From Hofstenia miamia (Eukaryota; Xenacoelomorpha; Acoela; Hofsteniidae): a stretch of DNA of 21,776 nucleotides. Below the pieces are notes generated by a model. It did not search any database and was not told where the DNA came from. It was given only the letters and a program-made list of their open reading frames with translations. Made by a program: the position numbers and the translations under genes. The stretch spans positions 3,996,025 to 4,017,800 of the forward strand of contig CABFPE010000003.1 of NCBI GenBank assembly GCA_900660155.1, written 5' to 3'. Of this stretch, positions 9,640-18,884 are shown piece after piece (position 1 is the first letter of the stretch; each line of letters starts with the position of its first letter).

Positions 9640-10011
9640 TCCAATTATCAATAATTCTCTCTAACGAAGATGACAATATTTCTATTGATGTTTACTGCAA
9701 AATTTATAGTCTTAAATATCCAATTGATATTGAGGTTAGTTTTCTCTATTATTTCGATTTTCAATAACTTGATTTATATGATATTTGTCTCAAAAATAAC
9801 AGAGTTCTAACGATATTTTCCGTAATCACCACCTAAAAAAATGCTAAGTGAATAATTATTTGCAATGTATACAAATTATATATATATATAACAGTATTTT
9901 TAGCATTCCCGAGCATCAATCAATCACTCCTACATGAAAGAGGAAAAATGAAAAAGGAAACTTTTTTGAAAAACAACTCGTGTCATCGAGAAAAGCACGA
10001 TCAGAACCTCT
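9640..10011. other. Intergenic region, AT-rich
   Basis: This holds presumed upstream sequence of CEP57 and the left flank of the Penelope-like element. A short (TA)n lies at about 9879-9891, and a CTCG/CGAG hairpin near 9978-9991. No gene is seen. Confidence 0.55.
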
Positions 10012-10221
10012 GTGAAACTCTTTAGAAGATTTGAATTTAATACACCTAGACTTTGTGTAATATGCAAATTTACCCTTAAGGGCATGCGGCGTCATTTAGC
10101 TCGAGTTCATAATGATCTTCCTCAAGAAAATTTGCTTCTTCTTAAGGATTACTACCGATCAAGATTTGTGCAGATTGCAAGCGTTTGTTTACTAATGACA
10201 GACGCCACAAAAAGACTGTAG
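10012..10221 (+). pseudogene. Zinc-finger-like fragment
   Basis: The frame reads CVICKFTLKGMRRHLARVH, a short C2H2-like finger (C-x2-C-x9-H-x4-H, tighter than the classical C2H2 spacing). A second finger-like stretch, CADCKRLFTNDRRHKKT, follows near 10168-10218 in another frame, so a frameshift splits the pair. Fingers of the CxxC...MRRHL..VH type are common at the N-termini of mobile-element proteins. Whether this belongs to the PLE 0.85 kb downstream or to another element is not clear. Confidence 0.45.
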
Positions 10222-10239
10222 TGTTAATAAAATAAGGCG

Positions 10240-10563
10240 GTTCCCGAAAAAAGATCAGATACTCTTCCTAATATATATAACAATGTGCTTTCCTCTACAA
10301 ATGATCAAACCAAAACAATCTCTTCTAATCAAAATGCGAATTTCAAGAATTACGAACGAGCACTTCTTAGCTTTTCCACCCAGTGCAAATGGGATGATTA
10401 TGAAAAACGTTTAATGAAATTGTTCATAAAAACAAAGAACAAAGAAAACATAAATAGGGCATTTATAAGAGGCATTTTGGAAAAGAATAAAAAGGAATTC
10501 ACAGAATATACAGTTAAGATCTCTAATAAACTACGTTGGGCTTCCAAATATTTAGAGAACTAA
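10240..10563 (+). pseudogene. Lysine-rich open frame of unknown identity
   Basis: The frame runs from about 10240 (after a stop) to TAA at 10561-10563, continuing the frame after the zinc-finger region. It contains KWDDYEKRLMKLFIKTKNK and KISNKLRWASKYLEN, predicted helical and basic. I do not recognise a family. Its position between zinc-finger fragments and the PLE reverse transcriptase suggests a mobile-element N-terminal region; this is inference from position. Confidence 0.35.
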
Positions 10564-10741
10564 ATTTTTGCCTTAAAATTGTTTTCTAGAAGTGTAACCA
10601 CTTGTTGTGTTAGATAAAATTAGCCGAAAAATTATTCTAAATTATCATTGGGATCAATAATTTTTATTCACAAATATTTGTACACAGTAGGCTTATGTTC
10701 CCTAAGTGTACAAATGGGCGTAGTAATTATTTTTTCGGTAC

Positions 10742-10744
<3 letters not shown>

Positions 10745-10776
<32 letters not shown>

Positions 10777-10920
10777 NNNNNNNNNNNNNNNNNNNNNNNN
10801 NNNNNNNNNNNNNNNNNNNNNNNNNNNNNNNNNNNNNNNNNNNNNNNNNNNNNNNNNNNNNNNNNNNNNNNNNNNNNNNNNNNNNNNNNNNNNNNNNNNN
10901 NNNNNNNNNNNNNNNNNNNN

Positions 10921-10949
<29 letters not shown>
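10745..10949. repeat. (TA)n microsatellite split by a gap
   Basis: TA repeats occupy 10745-10776 and 10921-10949, on both sides of the Ns. The gap is therefore very likely unresolved TA repeat. Apparent long frames across this region (tyrosine/isoleucine repeats) are artefacts. Confidence 0.95.
10777..10920. other. Assembly gap (144 N)
   Basis: 144 ambiguous bases inside a TA microsatellite. The true length is unknown. Confidence 0.98.
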
Positions 10950-10952
<3 letters not shown>

Positions 10953-11072
10953 TCAATGATAATAAAAGATTAAAAAAGAATATTTTCATCCAAGAAGAAT
11001 AAATATTTAAAAATTATTTAAAATGTTAATGAAAATGAATTATATAATATATAAATTGTTTCACAGTTCAGG

Positions 11073-11862
11073 ATGTCAACAAGCCGATTATATGGTCTAT
11101 CGAAAATGCATGTACCATTTGGCCCCATTTTGTCAGTGATTAACTTAAACACCTACAAATTATCAAAGTGGCTTGATGAATTTCTTAAAAAATATATTCC
11201 AACAACGTATAATCTGAACGATATATTTGATTTCTTAGACAAACCTAAAGAAAATTTTGAAGAAAATAAAGGAAAATTTATTGCTAGCTTTGATGGGAAG
11301 TCGTTATGCACAAAACATTCCGGTTAAAAAATAATAGACAATATCATAAGATTAATTCCAGAGAATGAAATATCAATTAATCATAAGCACCTTAAGAAAA
11401 TTATTGAATATTGCTCGTCTAAATGAAAAATTTATATTTAACGAAACCATTTATGAGCAGATATATGGAATGGCAATGGGATCACCACTAGGTCCAACTA
11501 TGGGATCCTTTGGCATGAATATTATCGAAAAGAATAGATAGCTTAAAAATCACAAAGCCCATTACATATCATAGATATGTTTTGACATCTTTTACTATAT
11601 TCGAAAACCAAGATGATGTCGAAAATTTCAAAAACTTTATGAAAAATTGCTTACAATTTACGAATGAATACCCTGTGAATAATAAATTAAATTTTCTTAA
11701 TGTTGCAATAACGTACAATAACCATTCCTACGAAGCAAAGATGTACCGGAAGCCAACAAATAGCAATCTATATATTCCATTTCATTCATATTTTGATTCA
11801 AAGTACAAAAATAATAGCATCAAATGCTTACATAATCGTATAATCAAAATTTCTTCAAATTA
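11073..11862 (+). pseudogene. PLE reverse transcriptase fragment
   Basis: The first frame (11073-11327) carries RLYGLSKMHVPFGPILSVIN, the RT block typical of Penelope elements (RLYGLPKIHK...RPI), then ASFDGKSL, where the usual form is SFDVTSLYT with the catalytic aspartate. Stops follow, then AMGSPLGPTMGSFGMN near 11470. The catalytic YVDD box is broken: RYV is followed by a frame change and DIF, losing the first aspartate. The third frame (11582-11863) carries LNFLNVAI and KMYRKPTNSNLYIPFHS, the post-catalytic block. At least three frame changes and several stops mean no function. Confidence 0.82.
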
Positions 11863-12149
11863 ACAGAATTTAATTGAATCAATATCTGAATTATATGAAA
11901 TTTTGGCAAACGACTGCTATCCACATCGAATGATTAAGAAATATATTGATCAACAGCAAACAACGAAGCCTGAAGTAAAATGCAACCAAGATTAATCCAA
12001 TAATAAACAACCAATATGCTGGAAGTTGACATATATTGAAGAGCACAAAAAACTGCTAAATTTGAGAATAAAGAAAATTAATGAGAGTTTAAGATGCACA
12101 AGAATAAGACCATATTATAAACAAAGAAGACCAGTAATATATTTCGTAG

Positions 12150-12290
12150 CAAAGATCCAATTCAAGAGATACATTTTTCATCAATTTTATACAAGTTTAC
12201 ATGTGAAGAATGTTACAATGCCTACATCGGTGAAACAAAGCGACATCTTCAAACTCGGGTAACGAACATCTATCAGGGCACGCAAATTCC
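12150..12290 (+). pseudogene. GIY-YIG endonuclease remnant of the PLE
   Basis: In a frame different from the adjacent 12026-12262 frame, the sequence reads KDPIQEIHFSSILYKFTCEE and then CYNAYIGETKRHLQTR. This matches the PLE pattern KDPIP...YKFTC..C...YIGET.R.L.TR, with the YIG half of the GIY-YIG motif and the conserved arginine. The cysteine pair of the PLE-type domain is kept (C..C). The stretch ends within about 15 residues at a (TA)n run, so the rest of the nuclease is lost. Confidence 0.8.
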
Positions 12291-12296
12291 GAAATT

Positions 12297-12318
12297 TATA
12301 TATATATATATATATATT
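12297..12318. repeat. (TA)n microsatellite at the PLE 3' end
   Basis: The TA run begins where the GIY-YIG reading frame ends. Two copies of CGCCGTTTG follow, near 12319-12327 and 12379-12387. Confidence 0.85.
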
Positions 12319-12489
12319 CGCCGTTTGTAAATTATGCAGAACTATATTCGTCATTTATAATCAGTTTCATATATATACGCCGTTTGAAACAATATTGATT
12401 AATTTCTTGGCTACAGCAAACTCGAAAGTCTTGAACTTCAATAACCATATAATATTGTTAAGTACATAGTAATCAAAGGTATTATACCA

Positions 12490-12859
12490 TATCCTATACA
12501 TCTTTAGAGGACTTTAGTAGATGTAGTTTTTAATTTGGAAGCTAATGAACTAGGTTCGAAGTCGATCCAAGCATTATTAACTGAGATATTAACGATTATT
12601 CCCTAAAATATAGGATCAAAACGGTATAGTGGTTGTAAAGGAAATTTCAAAAATAAAAAAAAGTAGTCCATATCCTACACATCTTGAAAGAACTTTACTA
12701 GATGCAGTTTTTAATTTGGAAGCTAATGAACTAGATACGAAGTCAATCCAAGCATTATTCACTGAAATATTAACAATGATTCCCCAAAATATAGAGTCAA
12801 GAACAGTAGTGGGTTGTTAAATGAAATTTTCAAAAAAACAAAGTAGTCCATAGCCTATG
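12490..12859 (+). repeat. Tandem repeat, period about 181 bp, with coding-like unit
   Basis: The motif TATCCTAYAC recurs at 12490, 12671 and, as TAGCCTATGC, at 12851. The two full units are clearly alike (for example TTTTTAATTTGGAAGCTAAT in both). The second unit is an open frame: PYPTHLERTLLDAVFNLEAN, then SIQALFTEILTMIPQNIE; the first unit encodes nearly the same peptide with two stops. The third unit is cut after about 10 bases by the TIR of the next element. I do not recognise the peptide. Confidence 0.8.
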
Positions 12860-12879
12860 CATTAGGGTTATGACTTTTT
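12860..12879. repeat. Left terminal inverted repeat
   Basis: CATTAGGGTTATGACTTTTT, identical to the reverse complement of 15959-15978. It interrupts the third unit of the 181-bp tandem array. Confidence 0.85.
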
Positions 12880-12966
12880 GAACTTTTTTCAAAAATCAAA
12901 ATGCCTGGTACTTTATATGGTGAATCTTTTTGTTTTATTGAAGAAAATCAAATTTTATTATCATTT

Positions 12967-13276
12967 CCCTATAAAATATAATAATCGATTATAAAAGAAG
13001 TGTTAAAATTGACAATTTCTATTGAGCAATGTAGTGGATTGAGAAATCATAAACTCGAAAAATAAAAAACAGTTTCACATGGAGCTAGTAATTGTCTACA
13101 TTTTCATATATAACCCTAGCCAATAAGATTAAAATTCGCGGGGCAATAGGGTTCTGAAATGGGTCAGTTGATATTCTATTACTTATAATAATTGACTATA
13201 AGAATAATATTTATAGCAAAAAGTCATCCAAATATAGTGGATGCACTATTTTTAGACGGCTGTCACACTAGAATAA
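12967..13276 (+). repeat. 310-bp direct repeat, copy 1
   Basis: Almost identical to 13683-13992, with roughly seven or eight differences by eye and an offset of 716 bp. It ends in the coding start of the transposase (KSHPNIVDALFLDGC), after which the sequence diverges, so this copy carries only a stub of the gene. Confidence 0.9.
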
Positions 13277-13394
13277 CGGTTCAAGTCTTGAAAACTTTAA
13301 AATTTATATCAGTGAACAGCACAGAATTATAAATAAAAACCACTATTTAACAAAATATATAAAATATCCTTTGAAACTTCCTTTTTAAACAAGC

Positions 13395-13680
13395 ATTTTT
13401 TTACCTGTTACGGGCTTTTCCCCTTTCGGGGGTACCCAGTGCAGTACCCGAGGGTATGCACCTGTTTGGCTGGTGAACCCACCTAAAGTGGGTGGAGGTA
13501 AGGTCGCCAGCTTCACGCTCCAGTGGCATGGGAGCACTTAAATCGTTAGTCGCCCAACTAACGTGGAAAATAAATCAGGGGGTGTGAGGCTCGAACCTGG
13601 GACCTCTTGGTTCCAAATCCAGCACGTAAACCACCGATCTACTCCAAAATTCATGGAGCTATAGGTCTCCAAAGATAGTC
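13395..13680 (-). mobile_element. tRNA-derived SINE
   Basis: Read on the minus strand, the head contains a box-A-like TAGATCGGTGGTTTA and, about 30 nt later, the box B GGTTCGAGCC, the spacing of an internal RNA polymerase III promoter of tRNA origin. Downstream is a GC-rich body unlike the AT-rich host sequence, with several hairpins: CGTTAGT/ACTAACG, ACCCAC/GTGGGT and a GGGTACC-centred region. It ends near a short A-run (about 13395). Boundaries are approximate, and no target-site duplication was fixed. Confidence 0.75.
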
Positions 13681-13682
13681 TA

Positions 13683-13992
13683 CCCTATAAAATATAATAA
13701 TCGATTATAAAAGAAGTGTTAAAATTGACAATTTCTATTGAGCGATGTAGTGGAATGAGAAATCATAAACTCGAAAAATAAAAAACAGTTTCACATGGAG
13801 CTAGTAATTGTCTACATTTTCATATATAACCCTAGCCAATAAGGTTAAAATTCGCGGAGCAATAGGGTTCCGAAATGGGTCAGTTGATATTCTATTACTT
13901 ATAATAATTGACTATAAGAATAATATATATAGCAAAAAGTCATCCAAATATAGTGGATGCACTATTTTTAGACGGCTGTCAGACTAGAATAA
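13683..13992 (+). repeat. 310-bp direct repeat, copy 2
   Basis: Second copy, continuous with the transposase coding region. The same KSHPNIVDALFLDGC reading occurs at 13935-13980. Confidence 0.9.
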
Positions 13993-15606
13993 TATCAGAA
14001 AGCCCTCCAGGAAATTATTTTGTAATGAGCCAAAAAAGACCTTATCAAGTTCAAAACTTACCAAAGACAAATTGTGTAAAAAGGAGACCTGCTATACCAT
14101 GCCTAGCAAATAGTTTAGCTGATTTGTGCAAAATGCCAACTAGAAAGAATTTATTGGACGATACCTAGGATTATATGAAGCTGAAAGAATAAGCAGTTCA
14201 AGAAAAAAAATTATAGCGGAAGAACTAATGGAATTGTGGAACTTCCTAATCTTTCCCATGGTGTCTCAGCAGCAAATTGTTTCTAAGGTCAAGAAAGTTA
14301 TTGCAACATATGAAAAGTACAGAAAGCATAAAACAGAACAACTTGAAAATTCTTTTTCCCTTCTGTTCGACATAACCAAAGAAAATGGAATTTGGTTATC
14401 ATCTGAAGATAAACAGCTATATAATACGCAGAAAGAGACATCTGGAAGAGTTGGCTATAGTACTGGAAAATATGCTGGATTTGATTCTGTTCATCCCTCA
14501 AAGAGAAAATTTCTTAGTTGTGAACCTGGAACTTCCAATGATCAACAAATATATCCATTTTATGAGCTGGATAAAGAAGACTTTTCACATGAAGAAGATG
14601 ACGTAGAGGATTGCGACCAGGAATACATGGTGGAATAACACAACACAAAAAATATCATACTGCTACAACAGCTGCAAAACTGGTTAGTACTCATTCCTTA
14701 TCCACAAATAAAGTGGCCAATGTTTGCAAATCCCTTTCACAAGATGGTCTTAACATTTCTACCCCCACCCAGTCTGGTGTTTGGAGACATGTCTTAAGAG
14801 ATGCAGAGAAGAAGAAAAACAAAATTAAGTCAATTTTAGAAAATGAATATTTTTGTCTTCATTTTGATGGCAAGCTTATTCAAAAGCAAGAATATCAGGT
14901 AGTTTGTTTGCAAAATAAAGATCATGTCATTAACTTGGGTATCCTTTGTTGTAAGAGTGGGGCAGCTGAATATGTTTTTAAAGAAATTGAGGATCTTATG
15001 AATGATTTTAATGCATGGCAAAGCATAGTGATGATTATATGTGATACTACTGCAGTTAATACTGGAAGTCAAAATGGAGTAGTAGTAAGATTTCAAAGAG
15101 CTATGATTGAAAAAGGTTATGAGTCTGCTCAGTTCATTGGATGCCACAATCACATTCTTGATCTTGTTTTAAGGCATATAATGGTTTTCAAGATTGTGTG
15201 TTCATCTAAAAGTCCTGAAATTCATTACCCTTTCATTAATGAAATCTATGAAAACTATAAAATTTTGCAAGTAAAATACAGTCCAGAAGTACCACCATTT
15301 CATCAAGAAAACAATCCAGGATAGCAAGATGAATTTAAGTTTTTGTTTGAACTTTGTGAGGCATTTATGACTTATAAGCAAACATTAGAATGGCCAACAA
15401 TTCATTGGAGAAAGCTACCTTCTTTACACAGTGCCAGATGGAATTCTCATGCATCTTTTGCATTAATAGCATTCTTTCTCCTTCCCCAATGGAGAGCAAG
15501 TCTGGAATCTATCTGTTTTTTTATAGCAAATGATTGGGCCAAAGCTTGGTTTTCCAGTCAGCATTTTGATATCAATTCATATGATCTTCTCTTCAATACC
15601 ATCTAA
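13908..15606 (+). pseudogene. hAT-like transposase (two frameshifts, one stop)
   Basis: Three frame segments make one protein of roughly 550 codons: 13908-14165, about 14158-14638, and 14611-15606 with an in-frame TAG at 15322-15324. Motifs in order are a serine/basic region (CQTRI..., RISSSRKKIIAEELMELW), an acidic stretch (KEDFSHEEDDVED), LHFDGK near 14860 (candidate first catalytic Asp), ICDTTAVNTG near 15040 (second Asp), GCHNHILDLVLRH near 15140 (the C-x2-H motif of hAT-type transposases) and LHSARWNSHASF near 15430 (the RW motif). The catalytic Glu should lie further on; the frame ends at TAA (15604). The motif logic is that of hAT-like RNase H-fold transposases; the exact family is not resolved. 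Confidence 0.72.
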
Positions 15607-15958
15607 GCTCAAAAATCTCCAAAGGCACTAAAAACTTTCACAAAATTTTATAAAAATGAGCAATCATGAATTGATATACCTAGGACAAATATCATCACAG
15701 AGAGAGGAGTGAAGAAGATGCAAGAAGTAGTGCTAAGCAGTAAATCAAACTCTTATTTAAGTGCAAAATTTGTCATAACTAACAACTTATAACTTTACAA
15801 TGCTTCATGTTCTTTAAAAATAAATGTATGATTTCATCATTTTTTTATTTAAACTTTATTCAATTCACACAAGGTTTTTTGAGTGACCCCACTAAAAATG
15901 GTGGTTTTGTACTTAATTCAATATTATTCATCAAAAAAACCCAAGCTTTTAAATTCAG
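15607..15958. other. 3' region of the DNA transposon
   Basis: AT-rich DNA between the transposase stop and the right TIR. Short frames (such as 15807-15989) run into the TIR and are not credible genes. The coding remnant of the transposase C-terminus may extend a little past 15606 (KALKTFTKFYKNEQS). Confidence 0.55.
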
Positions 15959-15978
15959 AAAAAGTCATAACCCTAATG
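15959..15978. repeat. Right terminal inverted repeat
   Basis: Exact reverse complement of the left TIR. The minus-strand retroelement ORF resumes within about ten bases of it. Confidence 0.85.
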
Positions 15979-15985
15979 TAGCATG

Positions 15986-18884
15986 GTGATGATTTCTATG
16001 CATTTTATGACATTCTAATAGCAGGTGATTGTTTCAGCCTTGTTGGTCCACATTAGGTCCCCTCCAGCTTGAAATAGAATCATGATGCAGGGATCCAGAG
16101 AATTAATGGTGTGGTGGATTTTTTCCAATTATGTGGAGATGGGTTGCCCCTTCTGAAAAATGTTTTTAATGGTGAGTTTCCCATCAATGTAGACTCCCTT
16201 GGGATTTCCACCTTCTAGCAATGTATCATGGGTTTCTTTGTATTCCTTAGTCTGTATTGCTCTATTAACTTCAGCAGCAGCAGTAGATACATAGTTGATT
16301 CGATCAGAGTGGTGGGCAGAGACCTTTTTCCTTCCTTGACAGACCCTCCAAGACAGCAGTATCAATGGAGTCATCAGGCAAGGAGGCAGAATGCAGAGTA
16401 GATTATTCTTCTCAACATTCTCTTCCAGTTGTGTGAAGCTAGCTTTCCTTTTGAAAGCAGCCATTCTGATGGTATCTGGGTAATTGATCTTGGCTTTGCA
16501 AATTGATTCCCAAAAGGCTCAGCAGAGTCTGTGGCTCTGTAACATGTCTACTTGAGGCATAGTGATGCGTAGGCAGGCAGTTGTACACTCTATGTCCAGG
16601 GCGAGTTGTTGCCCTGGCGATAGTAGGAGGACCAGTTCTTCCTTGGTGAACATCTCTGTGAGACACCATTTCATAAGACCTAAGACGTCATTATCACTGT
16701 TAGGCTTGACGATTTGATGGACAATCACTGGCTTATCAGCAAATTTGTTGGGGTGGTGTTCAATAGTAAGGATCCTTTTGTTTTCCATGTTAGACCAGGC
16801 TGACATAGGCTTTGGCAAGACAGCAGCTCCTGAAAACTTTTCTAGATTGATGGCTTTGATTAAGGCCTTGGTTTTAAGTGATACCTCGATGGCAGATGAG
16901 GCTAGCAACTCTTCCTCTCTGTAAAATTGCTTGGGCAAATTTATTGTTTGTTCTAGCATGGTGATGGGAATGATCTCTCCATCCTTTGTTGCCTGTTGCT
17001 GAGTTCTGATGAGCTGATTATAGCCGTATTCTGGATAATTAAGGCGCTCCAAGTTGAACAAGATTTCTGTGTGAGTAGGAATGCTGTAGTGACCAACAAG
17101 TTTGAGCAATTGCTGTGTTGAATCAGGCTCATGGCGCATTAGTTGACTGGTGCAGAGTGGCATGTACTCAGAGTTAAGTGAAGGAAACTTGGTTTTGGTG
17201 GTGGTTCCCCACATGTATTTCTTCAGAGTGTCCAAGAAGATGTTTAATTTGGAGAAGGCGACTCCTAGGAGGTTCACAATCATTTGTGGAGAGAGATGGC
17301 TGAGTTGGCCACTAGACCTAATGAGGTGAGTGTAATACTTCTCAAAGCATTCCATTGCTTTCTTAGACTTTCCTGGTGAAGCAGGTAGTGATCACAAGTG
17401 TAACAACCAGTTTTTTACTTTCCAAGCAGCAGGTCCAATGGCAATCTCATGAGGGCACTGTTTGGAAAGCTTCTCTCAGGCTGCTTTGTTCAAAGGTAGT
17501 TGGAGCTGTGGGTCACACATGAGGAAGGCAGCCCATATCAACATGGCTCCACATGATTGAATTGCTGGCGTGAATTTCTCAGAGAAGAGCTTTTCTGAAA
17601 AGTTCTGGTGATCCTGCATGTCATGTGAGAGTGGCAATTCTGCCAAGACCCTTTTGACTGATTGGTTATACTGCAAGTTTGGGCTGTGGATGTTAATCAT
17701 GGGCCGCTCTGTTTCCTGACCATGGTCTGCTTTCAGATTCGACCAAACTTCGCCTATCTCCTGCAAAGTGGTTGCACTCTGAGAGAAAGCAAAACTTACG
17801 TGAAGGTCTGAAACATAGGAGAGGCAGGGCAGATTTATGTTGATAGACTCTAATGTTTGAGAATGAATGCATGTGTCTATGATAAGTTGAGTGTTGACTG
17901 CAAGGCGATGTGTTGGAATCTTCTTACACATGAGTAGATCTGTATAGTTAAGCTTAGTGGCTGAGATGATGTTGGTGTTGTACGTACTGGTTGGCCAGTA
18001 CAAACTACTGTAGAGGACTGTGAAGTTCTACATGTGGAAATGCAAACCTTCTACTTTGTCTGGAATGTTATCCTGCTATATTTTTTTTAGAAACATAATG
18101 AGTCAAATATTTTCAACCTTAGTGAGCTGATAAGCAATCTCAATTTTCTGCATGATTTTGGGGTGTTTCACTTCATTCACCCAAAAGAAATAAATGATTA
18201 GCAGGTTATCAAAATCAATGTTAATGCACTCAAACTTTTTGAATTTCTCTTTACTGTTCAGGAGCTGGCATAGGTGGGACAAGTTGAAATCTTCATCAAA
18301 CATCATATGAACTGTGCTCTGCCAGTATGGTCATGGCATACCACCCTGCATCTTTGAGTTGTAACAGATAATGGTATTAATTTTGGGCCTGCATTCTGCA
18401 TTGATAATGAAAGGAATGACATCAACAGAACAGGTGAGTGCCTTAGTGTTAAGGGTCCATCAAAGCTTATTCTTGGTTTCCTCAGATAAGTTGTCTTGGA
18501 CCAAATGGACCACCTTTTGCATAGCAATAAAATATGGGTGTAAAATCTAGTCACCAACATTAGATGTCTTTGCTTTTCTTTCTTCTGCTTTCCTGGATCT
18601 GACACTAGTTGAATCATAGGACAAGGGACCTTGACTAGGAGGGGGTTTCAAGTCAACTCAGGATGGGGCTACATTACTATCATGAGCAACAGGCACTCTA
18701 GTCTCCTTAGATTCCCACACAGAGAGTTGTCTCCATGTATAGTCATGGAAATCACGCTCCTGAGGGGAGAGTTGTCTCCTCTTGTAGTGGCGGCTGCTGC
18801 TACTGGAGTCCTCTGCTGGGCGCTCTTGCTTACATGAGGTGCTCTTGTCTATTCATCTTGTTGTAGCTGCTCAGCTGGTTTCAT
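15986..18884 (-). pseudogene. Large third ORF in the env position, product unknown
   Basis: It starts at the ATG overlapping the pol stop (MKPAEQLQQDE, then a stop) and runs on in changing frames for about 950 codons to the edge of the DNA transposon. Readable parts are a basic/serine-rich start (SSSSSRHYKRRQLS), FIAMQKVVHLVQDNLSEETK, MMFDEDFNLSHLCQLLNSKE, a 175-codon open segment (17476-18003), a 278-codon open segment (16519-17355), and a final part with VNRAIQTKEYKETHDTLLEG and GVYIDGKLTIKN, continuing past a stop at about 16128 with LEKIHHTINSLD. I see no signal peptide, furin-type site, fusion peptide, transmembrane anchor or CCHC knuckle in the preferred frames, so neither Env nor classical Gag is supported. 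Composition matches the pol part, so it belongs to the same element. Function unknown. Confidence 0.7.

Larger units (their letters stand above)
10564..11072. other. AT-rich spacer with assembly gap
   Basis: The spacer holds the (TA)n microsatellite and the N run. If the PLE N-terminal part existed it would fall here, but no motif is readable. Confidence 0.6.
10012..12290 (+). mobile_element. Decayed Penelope-like element (PLE) with GIY-YIG domain
   Basis: Fragments in three frames line up in the order of a Penelope-type retroelement: RT block RLYGLSKMHVPFGPI (11085 on), ASFDGKSL (about 11281), AMGSPLGPTMGSFGMN (about 11470), a broken YxDD box (about 11575), LNFLNVAI..YEAKMYRKPTNSNLY (11690-11775), and a C-terminal GIY-YIG remnant (12150-12290). 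Multiple stops and frameshifts show it is dead. The start is set at the zinc-finger-like ORF, which may belong to a different unit; no terminal repeats could be placed. The family is established knowledge (RT plus GIY-YIG endonuclease); the assignment rests on motif order. Confidence 0.8.
12860..15978 (+). mobile_element. TIR DNA transposon, hAT-like, non-functional
   Basis: The ends are 20-bp perfect inverted repeats: CATTAGGGTTATGACTTTTT at 12860-12879 and its exact reverse complement at 15959-15978. Between them lies a broken RNase H-fold transposase gene on the same strand. If the outer CAT is excluded, the ends start TAGGG, resembling the YAGNG-type ends of hAT elements. No clean 8-bp target duplication is visible: left flank TAGCCTATG, right flank TAGCATGG, similar but not equal. 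The 5' part has been altered by an internal duplication and a SINE. Superfamily assignment is tentative; the TIR pair is direct evidence. Confidence 0.78.

Noticed and set aside
9940..10030. Hammerhead ribozyme of the PLE terminal repeat
   Set aside because: Penelope elements often carry one, but I found no CTGATGA core with a matching CGAAA on either strand near the element ends.
10695..10989. Two long open frames across the N gap
   Set aside because: They consist of TA-repeat codons and ambiguous bases.
12851..15986. An exact target-site duplication of the TIR element
   Set aside because: The flanks TAGCCTATG and TAGCATGG are only similar; two bases differ in length, so a duplication cannot be claimed.
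16129..16464. Hydrophobic stretch (LLCILPPCLMTPLILLSW) as a transmembrane anchor of an Env
   Set aside because: The neighbouring frame of the same strand reads a normal hydrophilic sequence (SLPDDSIDTAVLEGLSRKEK), so the hydrophobic run is probably out of frame after a frameshift.
18631..18837. 68-codon plus-strand frame with a hydrophobic end
   Set aside because: It is antisense to the start of the retroelement third ORF and has no support of its own.
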